From: Bosea sp. PAMC 26642
GTDB lineage: Bacteria; Pseudomonadota; Alphaproteobacteria; Rhizobiales; Beijerinckiaceae
DNA: 64,000 nt
Direction of reading: 5' to 3'
NCBI RefSeq assembly: GCF_001562255.1
Contig: NZ_CP014301.1
Location: 4,433,501 to 4,497,500 of the forward strand
The notes under the pieces: model-generated
The model's input: only the letters and a program-made list of their open reading frames with translations
What the model was told of the DNA's origin: nothing
The model's database searches: none
Translations under genes and position numbers: made by a program
Part shown: one piece after another, positions 1 to 8,577 of the stretch
How the letters are laid out: every line of letters begins with the position of its first letter
How positions within the stretch are numbered: position 1 is the first letter of the stretch

Positions 1-1
1 C

Positions 2-655
2 GTTTTATTGCAGCTGGTCGCCGGCATCGCGATCGCGCTGTTGTTCAACCACCGACTGCCGGGTCTGGGCATCGTCAGGACGCTGTTCCTGGCGCCCATG
101 ATGATCGCACCGGTATTCGCGGGAATGATCTGGCGGCTGTTTCTCTCGGACGATTTTGGGATTGTAAAATACGTGCTGCAGCTGCTCGGCTGGCTGGATC
201 CGCCGTTGTGGTTGGCCGACCCGTCTTTCGCCCTTCAAACCGTCATCGTGATCAGCGCCTGGCAGTGGATCCCCTTCGTCGTTCTCTTCGTGCTGGCGGG
301 TCTCCAGGTCATTCCGGTGGAACTCTACGAGGCAGCCAAGCTCGACGGCGCCGGTCCTCTCAAACGATTTCGCTACATCACATTGCCCCTGATCGCGCCG
401 ATCGTGACCACTGTCGCGATTTTCCGGATCATCGACGCGATCAAGGTGTTCGACCTGATCTACGCCACTACTGCGGGCGGCCCGGGAGACGCGACCGAGA
501 CGATCTCCTATCTCGTCTACCAGACCTCGATGACCTTCTTCGATCTGGGCTACGGCTCGGCCGTGGCCACGCTGATGTTGGTCGTGGTCGGAGCCCTCGC
601 GTTGCTGATGGTGATGTGGAACAGCCGGACCGGCCTTTCGGGGCGGCGCGCATGA
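2..655 (+). CDS. sugar ABC transporter permease, MalF/UgpA type (5'-truncated)
   Basis: Inner-membrane permease of a carbohydrate ABC importer. The reading frame runs off the left edge, so the N-terminus is missing; about 217 residues are visible against roughly 290-310 in the family. Several hydrophobic segments are visible. The cytoplasmic EAA loop that contacts the ATPase reads EAAKLDGAGPLKRFRYITLP. The stop codon overlaps the start of the second permease (ATGA), so the two are translationally coupled partners of a heterodimeric pore. The substrate cannot be read from the sequence; the downstream kinase suggests a sugar or sugar-like compound. The binding protein and ATPase genes must lie outside the window. 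Confidence 0.9.
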   Translation, partial: VLLQLVAGIAIALLFNHRLPGLGIVRTLFLAPMMIAPVFAGMIWRLFLSDDFGIVKYVLQLLGWLDPPLWLADPSFALQTVIVISAWQWIPFVVLFVLAGLQVIPVELYEAAKLDGAGPLKRFRYITLPLIAPIVTTVAIFRIIDAIKVFDLIYATTAGGPGDATETISYLVYQTSMTFFDLGYGSAVATLMLVVVGALALLMVMWNSRTGLSGRRA

Positions 656-1476
656 GGCGCTCGCTGGGAAACGCCCTCGTCTATGCAGCCAGTCTCTCGA
701 TCCTGCTGCTGTTCCTCGCCCCGATCTTGTGGGTGCTGGTGATCTCATTCAAGCTGCGCCGCGATATATTCACCTGGCCACCTTCGATCATCGATTTCGC
801 GCCGACGCTTGCCAATTACGCGAATGTTCTGAGTGGGTCGGGCAAGTTCGTCACCTTCATCGGCAACAGCGTCATCGTCGCCGTCGTCTCGACTGCGATC
901 GCACTGACGGTTGGGACGCTGGGTGCATACGGGCTCTCGGGACGGCGCAAGCCCAAATCCCCCGCCTGGTCGTATTGGATGCTCTCGTTCCGCATGATGC
1001 CGCCGGTGGCGCTCGTGATCCCGTTTTACGTCGTGTTCCAGCAGACGGGGTTGCTCGGGCATCTCGGTGCAATCGCGCTGACTCACAGCGTCTTCAGCGT
1101 CGCCATCGTGCTCTGGATGACGAAAAGCTTTTTCGACGAAGTCCCGCCCGAGATCGAGGAAGCCGCGATCATGGACGGTGCTACGGATTGGCAGGTCTTT
1201 CGCCTGATTGTGATGCCGATCGCAAAGGCGGCCTTGGCTGCGTCGGCGATCTTCGCATTCATCACCTCCTGGAACGAATTCCTGTTTGCGGTGATTCTCG
1301 CGAAGTCCAACACCTTTACCGTGCCGGTTGCGATCTCGACGTTCGTCGGCGAAGTCTACGTCAGCTGGGGCGAGCTGGCTGCGGCGACGATTCTAGCAAT
1401 CGTGCCAGCTCTGCTCGTCGCATTTCTCGGACAACGGTATCTGCTGATCGGCCTCGCTCCGGGAGCCGTCAAGTGA
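652..1476 (+). CDS. sugar ABC transporter permease, MalG type
   Basis: Second inner-membrane permease of the carbohydrate importer, 274 aa, the usual length for MalG-like proteins. There is a hydrophobic N-terminal helix (ILLLFLAPILWVLVISF) and further membrane segments. The EAA loop begins near residue 169 (EEAAIMDGATDWQVFRLIV). The ATG overlaps the stop of the preceding permease and its own stop overlaps the GTG of the following kinase. This chain of overlaps argues for one operon in which uptake and phosphorylation of the same substrate are coupled. Confidence 0.92.
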   Translation: MRRSLGNALVYAASLSILLLFLAPILWVLVISFKLRRDIFTWPPSIIDFAPTLANYANVLSGSGKFVTFIGNSVIVAVVSTAIALTVGTLGAYGLSGRRKPKSPAWSYWMLSFRMMPPVALVIPFYVVFQQTGLLGHLGAIALTHSVFSVAIVLWMTKSFFDEVPPEIEEAAIMDGATDWQVFRLIVMPIAKAALAASAIFAFITSWNEFLFAVILAKSNTFTVPVAISTFVGEVYVSWGELAAATILAIVPALLVAFLGQRYLLIGLAPGAVK

Positions 1477-2471
1477 CGCGCGATCTTCTCGTTTGCGCCG
1501 GCAGCCTGACGCTGGATAATGTAATTACGGCCGAAGGTGTCAGACTGCCGCAAAGCTATGGCGGCAATGTCATCTATTCTGCTCTTGCCGCTCAGATCTG
1601 GCACGACCGGGTCGGGCTCGTTTCCCGAGCCGGCTCGGACTTTCCAGCAGCTTGTTTCGATATGCTGGCAGAACGTGGAATGCTGCTCGATGGCATCAGG
1701 CACGTGCTGGAGCCGCACGGCATGAATGTGGCCTTTTGCTACGCCGCGGACGGCAGCCGGGTGCGCGCCTTTCCTCCAGACGTTGTGGAGAAAATTCCGT
1801 TGATCGAGCGCCAGCGGTTCATCGACTACGGCATCGCCGGCATGGCCCAACGGTTTGCGATCTGGACAGCCTTCGCCCCCGATGGAGCCGATATACCCGC
1901 GAAATGGCTGCCAGCAGCCTCTGCGATACATTGCGCAGCGATGCCCGTCGAACGCCACCAATCAATTGCCAAGCGGGTCCGCGCTACTAGCGACACATGG
2001 ATCCAAGTCGATTCCCCCTGGTATGATGAGCGCGATCTCAGTCGCGATGAGGCCAGCGCTCTGTTCGCACGTATCGACGCCGTTCTGCCAAGCGAAGACG
2101 ATGTTGCGAAAGCCGGCGGAGGCTGCAGCCAAGGTTCGGTGCTCGCGGAGATGCAGCATCGTGGCGCCCGCAGGATCGTCCTGAAGCGCGGCGCCCAAGG
2201 CAGTCGGATCATCCTGCAGGATCTTCAACCCTATGACATGCCCGCGCTGCCGGGCGCGAAGGTAGTCGACCTGACGGGTGCGGGCGATTCCTTCTGTGGC
2301 GGCTTCCTAGCAGGCATGCACCTGACCGGCGACGTTACCGAGGCCGTGCTTTACGGCACCGTCTCCGCCAGCTTCGCAATTGCCGCGCCGGGGATCTCCG
2401 GCCTGCTCGATGCCCGCAAAGACGAAGCCGACCGTCGGCTCGCAGCACTGCGGGCCCATCTTTCATCCTGA
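1473..2471 (+). CDS. PfkB-family carbohydrate kinase
   Basis: ATP-dependent kinase of the ribokinase/PfkB superfamily, 332 aa, cytoplasmic. It starts with GTG overlapping the permease stop (GTGA). The C-terminal signature DLTGAGDSFCGGF (about residues 266-278) supplies the anion hole and the catalytic aspartate of GAGD. The N-terminal glycine motif is GGNVIYSALAAQ. The kinase presumably phosphorylates the compound brought in by the coupled permeases; sugar, nucleoside-like or sugar-acid substrates are all possible. The family call is firm and the substrate is unknown. Confidence 0.85.
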   Translation: MTRDLLVCAGSLTLDNVITAEGVRLPQSYGGNVIYSALAAQIWHDRVGLVSRAGSDFPAACFDMLAERGMLLDGIRHVLEPHGMNVAFCYAADGSRVRAFPPDVVEKIPLIERQRFIDYGIAGMAQRFAIWTAFAPDGADIPAKWLPAASAIHCAAMPVERHQSIAKRVRATSDTWIQVDSPWYDERDLSRDEASALFARIDAVLPSEDDVAKAGGGCSQGSVLAEMQHRGARRIVLKRGAQGSRIILQDLQPYDMPALPGAKVVDLTGAGDSFCGGFLAGMHLTGDVTEAVLYGTVSASFAIAAPGISGLLDARKDEADRRLAALRAHLSS

Positions 2472-2498
2472 CCAACCTGCACGAAAGAAAGCAAAGCC

Positions 2499-3059
2499 AT
2501 GCGCGTGACCATTGGTGTGATCGGCAAGAACGAGCAGCACGAGAACGACATCGTCTCCACTCAGACAATGGCTGCGGCCGAGGAGGTCGGCCGACTCGTC
2601 GCCGAGCGGGGTGGGGTCATCGTCACAGGCGGGCGCTTTGGCGTCATGGAGGCAGCCTCGCGCGGCGCGAAGGCTGCAGATGGTCTCACTGTAGGCTTCC
2701 TGCCGGCGATGGATCCTAAGACCGCCAACGCGTATGTCGATCTGGTCTTTCCAACCGGGCTCGGCCGCGCTCGCAACCTGTTGACCGCTCGCTCATGCGA
2801 CGCACTAATCATGATTGGCGGTAGCTGCGGCACCCTGAACGAGTTGACCATCGCCTATGCCGAGGCTCGTCCCGTCGTCATCCTAAAGGGTTCTGGGGGC
2901 TGGGCCGACCGCATCATTCCCTGCCTGCAGGACGGGAAATATCTGGACGAGCGCCAAACCGTGGAAATCTCGATCGCAGAGACACCCTCTGCTGCGGTGG
3001 AGATGGCTTTCGCCTTGGCGACCGACGCCAGCCGCGAAGCCATTCCGGACCGGCCATGA
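2499..3059 (+). CDS. LOG-like nucleotide-binding protein (TIGR00725 type)
   Basis: A 186-aa Rossmann-fold protein of the LOG / DprA-like superfamily. Two glycine-rich motifs are visible: VTGGRFGVMEAASRGA near residues 43-58 and IGGSCGTLNE near 106-115. The second matches the PGGxGTxxE phosphate-binding loop of LOG proteins, with a substituted first residue. LOG enzymes release bases from nucleoside monophosphates; TIGR00725 relatives are uncharacterised. It lies 27 bp after the PfkB kinase, so a role in splitting an N-glycosidic phosphorylated intermediate is a reasonable but unproven inference. Confidence 0.75.
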   Translation: MRVTIGVIGKNEQHENDIVSTQTMAAAEEVGRLVAERGGVIVTGGRFGVMEAASRGAKAADGLTVGFLPAMDPKTANAYVDLVFPTGLGRARNLLTARSCDALIMIGGSCGTLNELTIAYAEARPVVILKGSGGWADRIIPCLQDGKYLDERQTVEISIAETPSAAVEMAFALATDASREAIPDRP

Positions 3060-3092
3060 GCAACATCTCTCAGCCTGTGCAGGTCTGACACA

Positions 3093-3830
3093 ATGCTGCG
3101 AATTGGCATGCTTACGCCGTCCTCCAATACCGTGCTGGAGCCGGTGACGAATGCGATGCTGGCAGGCGTTCCCGGCATTAGCGCCCATTTCAGTCGCTTT
3201 AAGGTGACGGAGATCGCATTAGATCCGAGCGCATTGGCTCAGTTCGACGATAGCGAGATCCTTCGCGCCGCCGAATTGCTCGCCCATGCCAAGGTCGATG
3301 TCATCGCTTGGAACGGCACCTCGGCAAGTTGGCTTGGAATCGAGCGTGATCGAGCGCTGGCCCAGCGCATCACGGCAGCAACTGGGATCAGGGCAAGCAC
3401 CTGCATTCTTGCCTTGGTCGACATCCTTGAACGTATTGGCGCCACCAGCCAGGCAGTGGTCTCACCATACACCGACGATGTCCAAGAGAAGATCATTGCG
3501 ACCTTCGCTGCGGCTGGCATTGCCTGCCCCGCGGAGCGGCATCTGCGCATCCGCGATAATTTCGCTTTCGGAACCATCTCCGAAGAGGTCATCGCGGGGC
3601 TGATCGCGGAGGTCGCCGCTGCCGCTCCGGACGTCGTCACCGTTTTATGCACCAACATGAATGGCGCCCGCGTCGCAACGGAGGCGGAGACGAAGGAGGG
3701 GCCGCTGATGCTAGATTCGGTCGCGGTAACCTTGTGGGGCTGTCTAATGGCGGCCGGCGTCTCGGTCGAGCTCTTGGCGCCATGGGGCCGGCTGTTTCGC
3801 GATCCGCGGCTGACCGCGAGGGCGTCCTGA
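3093..3830 (+). CDS. Asp/Glu racemase superfamily protein, arylmalonate decarboxylase / maleate isomerase-like
   Basis: A 245-aa cytoplasmic protein. The N-terminus MLRIGMLTPSSNTVLEP and the strand-turn VLCTNMNG are typical of the maleate cis-trans isomerase / arylmalonate decarboxylase (AMDase) branch. Two-cysteine members carry one catalytic Cys in each half. Here the first position is Gly75 (in NGTSAS) and only Cys186 is kept. As I recall, that is the one-cysteine layout of AMDase (Gly74/Cys188), so a decarboxylase or non-racemising lyase is more likely than a racemase. It is the fifth gene of the permease-kinase operon and ends 1 bp before the next start. Confidence 0.7.
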   Translation: MLRIGMLTPSSNTVLEPVTNAMLAGVPGISAHFSRFKVTEIALDPSALAQFDDSEILRAAELLAHAKVDVIAWNGTSASWLGIERDRALAQRITAATGIRASTCILALVDILERIGATSQAVVSPYTDDVQEKIIATFAAAGIACPAERHLRIRDNFAFGTISEEVIAGLIAEVAAAAPDVVTVLCTNMNGARVATEAETKEGPLMLDSVAVTLWGCLMAAGVSVELLAPWGRLFRDPRLTARAS

Positions 3831-3831
3831 C

Positions 3832-4578
3832 ATGAAAATCCTACTGCTCAATCCTAATACCAGTGCGAGCTTGACTGCGCTTTTGATGGATGCGGCAAAG
3901 CAGGTGGTCTCGCCCGACACCGAACTCGTTCCGGCCACCGCCTCACGTGGCGTCCCCTACATTTCGACACGCGCCGAGGCACAACTCGGCGGTGCCGTCG
4001 TCCTCGAGATGCTGGCTGAACGGGCCGGTGGCTATGATGCGGCGGTGATAGCCGCTTTCGGAGACCCAGGATTATTCGCAGCTCGTGAGCTGTTTGAGGT
4101 CCCTGTGGTCGGAATGGCCGAGGCGGCGATGCTGACGGCCTGCATGCTCGGCCGGCGCTTCGCCATCGTGACCTTCGCAACCGCACTTGGCCCTTGGTAT
4201 CAAGAATGCGTCGAAATACATGGGATGGCGCAGCGTTGTGTCGGCATTCGCATGCTCGATGGCGCATTCCGCACAATATCGGACGTGCAGGAGGAGAAAG
4301 AAGAGCTTTTGGTCTCGCTGGCCAACGAGACTGCTGTTCAGACAAATTGCGACGCGATTATCCTAGCAGGCGCACCGCTTTCTGGTCTTGCGGCCAAGGT
4401 GCGAGCGCGGATCTCAGTGCCGGTGATTGATCAGGTCCAGGCGGCAGTGAAGCAGGCCGAGACACTGGTCGCGCTGCGGCCACTCAAAGCCAGCACCGGC
4501 AGCTTTAGTCGGCCGGCACCGAAAGAGAATTTGGGCCTTCCCGGCCCGCTCGCCAAATGGATCGCACACGCAAATTGA
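3832..4578 (+). CDS. Asp/Glu/hydantoin racemase family protein lacking both catalytic cysteines
   Basis: A 248-aa protein beginning MKILLLNPNTSASLTALL, the phosphate- or carboxylate-binding start of the HyuE/Asp-Glu racemase family. In hydantoin and allantoin racemases two cysteines sit in CFGDPGL and LGCAGM. Here these read AFGDPGL (Ala75) and LAGAPL (Gly180), so both acid-base thiols are missing and canonical racemisation is not expected. The rest of the fold is intact, so a different lyase or binding function is likely. It follows the AMDase-like gene by 1 bp and is the last gene of the operon. Confidence 0.72.
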   Translation: MKILLLNPNTSASLTALLMDAAKQVVSPDTELVPATASRGVPYISTRAEAQLGGAVVLEMLAERAGGYDAAVIAAFGDPGLFAARELFEVPVVGMAEAAMLTACMLGRRFAIVTFATALGPWYQECVEIHGMAQRCVGIRMLDGAFRTISDVQEEKEELLVSLANETAVQTNCDAIILAGAPLSGLAAKVRARISVPVIDQVQAAVKQAETLVALRPLKASTGSFSRPAPKENLGLPGPLAKWIAHAN

Positions 4579-4614
4579 TCGGCCAGAGACGCCCAAGGCC
4601 GGTGGCGGGCCAGC

Positions 4615-5706
4615 TTACCGCGCAGTCAGCCGGCCGTTGTTTGGGCCTAGCCCAGCAGCTACGGCAGCGCCCCAAGCTCGTGTGAGCTCCCCCGCAGGAA
4701 GTTCTCGGGCCAACACAGCTGCCTGGCCAGACCAAAGCGGAGAAAAGTCGCTGGAACCGGCAGCCTCGGCTTTCAAGCGCAGCGGAGTTACTGCAGCAGC
4801 TGCCAGAGGAAAGTCCGGTGACAACTCCGAGATTGGTCCGACTTCACGAATTATGCGATTCATGAAAGCCCGCGCAGGGCGGCCGGTAAAAGCGTTCGTT
4901 AGCGCCGTCGCGTTATCTTTGGCATCTTTCAGCGCAATGCGGTGAACTGCGCTAGTTTTGGCCTCAGGGCAGAGAAGGTATGCTGTTCCAATCTGAGCGG
5001 CGGATGCCCCCAAAGCCAACGCCGCCATAATGCCGCGAGCATCTGCGATACCGCCGGCAGCAATAACAGGAACACGGACGGCGTCGACGACCTGCGGCAC
5101 CAAAGCAATCAAGCCGGTTTGGCACGCGATGTCGTCTTCCAGGAACATTCCGCGATGGCCCCCAGCTTCGAAACCTTGGGCGATAATTGCGTCGCAGCCT
5201 CGATGCTCCAGCCAGCGAGCCTCTTCGACAGATGTTGCGGAGGCAATGAGCTTGGCTCCCGATGCCTTGATTCGGTCGACGAGCACGGGGTCTGGCAGGC
5301 CAAAATGGAAGCTGACGACGCGAGGATTGCTTTCTAGCAATGTGTCACACATCTCGCGATCGAACGAGTTAAGCATCGTTATAGGTGCCGGGTGGGCGGG
5401 ATCGACGCACAGTTCGTGGTAATAGGCCTCAAGCCGTCGTCTCCACGCGGCCTCGCGAGCCAGGTCGATGCTTGGCGGGCGATGACAAAAGAAATTTACG
5501 TTGAAAGGCTGTGCAGTGGCGTTGCGGATTACGCCAAGCTCATCTCGCAATTGCGCTGCATCGAGTGTCGCGCAAGGAAGTGATCCCAACCCGCCAGCCT
5601 CAGAGACAGCAATTACCATAGCGGACCCGACTGAGCCAGCCATGGGCGCTTGTATGATCGGCAATTCGATGCCGAAAAGGTCTTGAATTCGGCTGTCGAG
5701 CTTCAC
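4615..5706 (-). CDS. nitronate monooxygenase family flavoprotein
   Basis: A 363-aa FMN-dependent TIM-barrel enzyme of the nitronate monooxygenase / 2-nitropropane dioxygenase family, which oxidises alkyl nitronates. The N-terminus holds the nucleotide-binding GGLGSLPCATLDA. The FMN/substrate loop AQGFEAGGHRG and the GGIADARGIMAALALGA phosphate-binding motif are both present. It converges on the racemase-like gene with a 36-bp gap, so it is a separate transcription unit read from the right. Class II relatives act on propionate-3-nitronate, but the natural substrate is not visible here. Confidence 0.85.
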   Translation of the reverse strand: MKLDSRIQDLFGIELPIIQAPMAGSVGSAMVIAVSEAGGLGSLPCATLDAAQLRDELGVIRNATAQPFNVNFFCHRPPSIDLAREAAWRRRLEAYYHELCVDPAHPAPITMLNSFDREMCDTLLESNPRVVSFHFGLPDPVLVDRIKASGAKLIASATSVEEARWLEHRGCDAIIAQGFEAGGHRGMFLEDDIACQTGLIALVPQVVDAVRVPVIAAGGIADARGIMAALALGASAAQIGTAYLLCPEAKTSAVHRIALKDAKDNATALTNAFTGRPARAFMNRIIREVGPISELSPDFPLAAAAVTPLRLKAEAAGSSDFSPLWSGQAAVLARELPAGELTRAWGAAVAAGLGPNNGRLTAR

Positions 5707-5789
5707 TAATCAGAGCTCCATTTAGGTTGAACACCGCACACAAGACGACGGCTTTTTCCGAGCGGTCAAGAAGGATCGCTCAGAGTGAC

Positions 5790-5898
5790 GTGGCGCGGTT
5801 GTGCCAACCCGACTTGTGATCGTGCTGGAGTCCCGAACTAGTCGCGGAAGCATTTGTGAATGTGAGGGTATTTAGCCAGCGCCGTCGGCAAACCTAGA
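5790..5898 (+). repeat. left arm A of a duplicated attachment-like region
   Basis: About 109 bp that align, with scattered mismatches, to 20043-20150. Shared blocks are GTGGCGCGGT-GTGCC, TTGTGATCG and TTGTNAATGT followed by TATTT. Both copies lead in the same orientation into a CTTCGGAGGG core; in this copy an IS element has landed in between. The rest of the gap between the nitronate monooxygenase start and the IS shows no gene. Confidence 0.55.
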
Positions 5899-5902
5899 CT
5901 AG

Positions 5903-6732
5903 GCTCAGGACCTATTAATTTGGTTTGAGATGTGATTCACGGTGTCTGGGAGGACGCCGTGATGGGTGATTTGTTTCTGCTGAGCGAGCGGCAGATGGCG
6001 CGGATATCGCCGTATTTTCCGTTGTCGCATGGGGTTCCGCGGGTCGATGACCGGCGCGTAGTGAGCGGAATCGTCTATGTGATCCGCAACGGCCTGCAGT
6101 GGAAGGACGCGCCCAAGGACTACGGTCCCCACAAGACACTCTACAACCGCTTCATCCGCTGGAGCCGGCTCGGTGTCTTCGACCGGATCTTCGCCGGGCT
6201 CGCCGGCGAAGGGCCCAAGCCGGAGCGGATCATGATCGACGCGACGCATCTGAAGGCGCACCGCACGGCGGCGAGCCTGCTCAAAAAGGGGCTGTTCCCC
6301 GTCGTATCGGGCGCACCAAGGGCGGGCTGAACTCCAAGCTCCACACCGTCTGCGACGATACCGGCCGCCCGATCATCATGCTGCTCTCGGAAGGCCAGAT
6401 GAGCGACCACAAGGGCGCGAGCCTCGTGCTCGCTGCCCTGCCGCCAGCCAAAACCCTCATCGCCGACCGCGGCTATGATAGCGCCGCGTTCCGCCAGGCG
6501 CTGGTCGCCAAAGGCATCGAACCCTGCATTCCGTCTAGCAGAAGCCGGAAAATCCCTTATCCCTACGACAAGACGCTCTACCGCCAGCGCCACAAGGTCG
6601 AGAACCTCTTCGCCAAGCTCAAAGAATGGCGACGCATCGCCACACGCTACGACCGATGTGCTCACACATTCTTCTCGGCCATCTGTATCGCCGCAGCCGT
6701 CATCTTCTGGCTGTGAGCAACGAGTCCTGAGC
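5903..6732 (+). mobile_element. IS5-family insertion sequence, IS427-like
   Basis: An element of about 830 bp with one transposase split over two frames. Terminal inverted repeats GCTCAGGAC (5903-5911) and GTCCTGAGC (6724-6732) are flanked on both sides by CTAG (5899-5902 and 6733-6736), the sort of target duplication used by this IS group. Because CTAG also continues the repeat, the exact tips could be a few bases further out. Size, repeats and transposase organisation all agree, so the copy looks complete. It sits in the attachment-like arm at the edge of the peptide-transporter segment. Confidence 0.85.
5962..6716 (+). CDS. IS5-family transposase (OrfA-OrfB, programmed -1 frameshift)
   Basis: DDE transposase encoded in two overlapping frames. 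The first frame (to 6330) begins MGDLFLLSERQMARISPYFP after GGGAGG and carries the DUF4096-like N-terminal domain and the first catalytic aspartate (MIDATHLKAH). The second frame, ending at 6716, carries TKGGLNSKLHTVCD, LIADRGYDS (second Asp) and YRQRHKVENLFAKLKEWRR (Glu region). The frames join at the A-rich run AAAAAGGGG near 6284, where a -1 slip gives the continuous family sequence. This is the normal design for IS427-type elements rather than damage. Confidence 0.85.
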
Positions 6733-6746
6733 CTAGCTTCGGAGGG
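6732..6746 (+). repeat. attachment-like core copy A
   Basis: CCTAGCTTCGGAGGG. The last ten bases, CTTCGGAGGG, equal the complement of the anticodon-loop region of tRNA-Arg(CCG). The same core recurs in the same orientation at 20146-20161 and 30160-30175. The first bases overlap the right-hand CTAG of the IS. Confidence 0.5.
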
Positions 6747-6801
6747 ACCTGGTCCTTCAGCCGCAAGCCTTTTTGCGGCAACGCTCATTGACGGCGTCGC
6801 G

Positions 6802-7722
6802 TCATTCGCGAAGCAACTCGGTAGCGACCAGCGAAGCGATCGCAGGCAGGAAGCTGTCGTCCTCGGCGATCGCCTCGCCTTGTGTGAAGACAGTGAGCAG
6901 GAATTCCTGACCGCTCGGCAGGATGGCGCGGAGTGTATCGTGCCGGCGAAACGCGGCGCGCTCATCACCGAGCCAACGCGTGCGGCCGGCCTTGGACCAG
7001 ATGTGCGTGCCCTCGGGCAACGCGTCGCCGAGATAGCCTAGCAACTGGTAGACGCCGCGAGCACGATAGGTGCTGTTTGGATCGCGCGCGAGGTGGTCGT
7101 GGACGATCGCGCGCCGAGCGGGCGTCAGCAGCGTGGTCTCGCTGAATATTTCGTGCATCAGGCGCGCCATCGAGATCGGCGTCAAACAGTTGTGACCAGC
7201 AGGCGAAAGGTCGAGCGCCACCTTTTCGCGGCCATACCGCAGATCGTCCATGAGCTTCTGGTTGAGATTGATGCCGTCGAGTTCCGGCCAATGCAGGGCT
7301 TCGAATATCCGATTGATCTCCTCGCGGCGCTCACGCCAATCGGTCATTGCTTGTTCGTCGAGCAACGTATCGCCGGTCGTGCCCGTTAGCAGGTCGATGA
7401 TGTAGTTGGTCGCCGAATTCGACGACCACAGGATCATGTCGCGCATCGCCCGGTCGAGTTCGTTGTGGGGAGACAGGCGGCCGTCCTCCAGTCGCATCTG
7501 GGCAGCGACGAGGTGGAACACCTTCACCAGCGAGCAGGGATAGCATCGCCAATCGGCTCGCAAGGCCGCGCCTTGAGGTTTGCCGCCATCCTCGCCTGGC
7601 TGTGTCAAAACATATGCGAACTGCTCGAAAGGGATGCCGCGCGCAGCATAGATCGGTGCCGCATGTCCCTCGATCAGCGCGCCAATCCGCTGCAGCTTGG
7701 AACTCTCGGTGAAGAAGCTCAT
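6802..7722 (-). CDS. class A beta-lactamase-like serine hydrolase
   Basis: A 306-aa protein of the penicillin-recognising serine hydrolase fold. The three catalytic boxes are visible: S64-L-V-K67 (SxxK) in CYPCSLVK, SSN at about 100-102 (SxN), and SKAG near 245 (the KTG position). No signal peptide is apparent, so it probably acts in the cytoplasm, unlike resistance beta-lactamases. It starts 39 bp after the DppC-like permease stop and is the last gene of the peptide-transporter operon. A peptidase or amidase acting on the imported compound is the simplest reading. Confidence 0.75.
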   Translation of the reverse strand: MSFFTESSKLQRIGALIEGHAAPIYAARGIPFEQFAYVLTQPGEDGGKPQGAALRADWRCYPCSLVKVFHLVAAQMRLEDGRLSPHNELDRAMRDMILWSSNSATNYIIDLLTGTTGDTLLDEQAMTDWRERREEINRIFEALHWPELDGINLNQKLMDDLRYGREKVALDLSPAGHNCLTPISMARLMHEIFSETTLLTPARRAIVHDHLARDPNSTYRARGVYQLLGYLGDALPEGTHIWSKAGRTRWLGDERAAFRRHDTLRAILPSGQEFLLTVFTQGEAIAEDDSFLPAIASLVATELLRE

Positions 7723-7761
7723 GATCGTCTCGCATTGCGTAGCGGAGAAATCGGAAGCGCC

Positions 7762-8574
7762 TCAGCCCCTTGGCCTGAGCGCCGTATCGAGACCCTCGCC
7801 GATCAAGGCGAAGGTTACACCGGTGAAGACGATGGCGAGGCCTGGGCAGGTCGCTATCCACCAAGCGTCGAAGAGGAACTGCCGGCCGTCGGAAATCATC
7901 AGCCCCCATTCGGGCGTCGGCGGCTGAATGCCGAGGCCAAGGAACGACAGCGAGGTCACGGCAAGGATCGTTAAAACAATGTCGGCCATAGCGAACACGA
8001 TCGCCGGCGTCACGGCGTTGGGCAGGATGTGCAGTGTCACGATACGTGTGTTGGTAGAACCGAAACTGCGCGCTGCCTGAACGAATTCAAGCTCGCGCAG
8101 CACTAGCACCTCGCCGCGCGTGATCCGAGCAAACGAGATCCAGTTCACCAGCAGGAAGGCGAGATACAGGTTGGACTCGCCGGGCCCAAGAACGCCGACG
8201 ATGGCGATCACCAGCACATGGAAAGGAAAGGCCCAGAAGATGTCGGTGATGCGCATAATCACCGTGTCGACACGCCCGCCGATAAAGCCCGACAGCGCGC
8301 CGATCGCGATGCCGAGGATGGCGGGGGCCATGACGCAGACTAGCGCGACCCGCAGGTCGACCAGGCCGCCGACCATCACGCGTGACGCGACGTCGCGGCC
8401 GAGGTCGTCGGTGCCGAACCAATGCGTTGCAGAGGGCGGCTGCAGGGTGTTGCCGTAATCCACGAAGAAGGGATCGTGCGGCGTCCAGACCTGTCCGAGG
8501 CCGACGAACAGGCAGAGCAGCAGGAGCATGGCAAGGCCGACGAGGAGCGTCGGGTCGAGGCGGCGCTTGCTCAT
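7762..8574 (-). CDS. peptide/nickel-type ABC transporter permease, DppC-like
   Basis: A 270-aa inner-membrane permease. The N-terminal DppC/OppC-type helix (LLVGLAMLLLLCLFVGLG) is followed by the family signature HWFGTDDLGRDVASRVM near residues 51-67, then further membrane helices and the ATPase-contact loop around VQAARSFGSTNTRIV. It lies 3 bp downstream of the DppB-like permease and pairs with it. No ATPase gene is in the operon, so the importer must borrow one or have it elsewhere. Confidence 0.92.
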   Translation of the reverse strand: MSKRRLDPTLLVGLAMLLLLCLFVGLGQVWTPHDPFFVDYGNTLQPPSATHWFGTDDLGRDVASRVMVGGLVDLRVALVCVMAPAILGIAIGALSGFIGGRVDTVIMRITDIFWAFPFHVLVIAIVGVLGPGESNLYLAFLLVNWISFARITRGEVLVLRELEFVQAARSFGSTNTRIVTLHILPNAVTPAIVFAMADIVLTILAVTSLSFLGLGIQPPTPEWGLMISDGRQFLFDAWWIATCPGLAIVFTGVTFALIGEGLDTALRPRG

Positions 8575-8577
8575 GCG

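Noticed and set aside
6802..7722. Antibiotic-resistance class A beta-lactamase
   Set aside because: The SxxK, SxN and KTG-like boxes are there, but no export signal is visible and the gene is in a peptide-uptake operon. A general serine hydrolase is the safer call.
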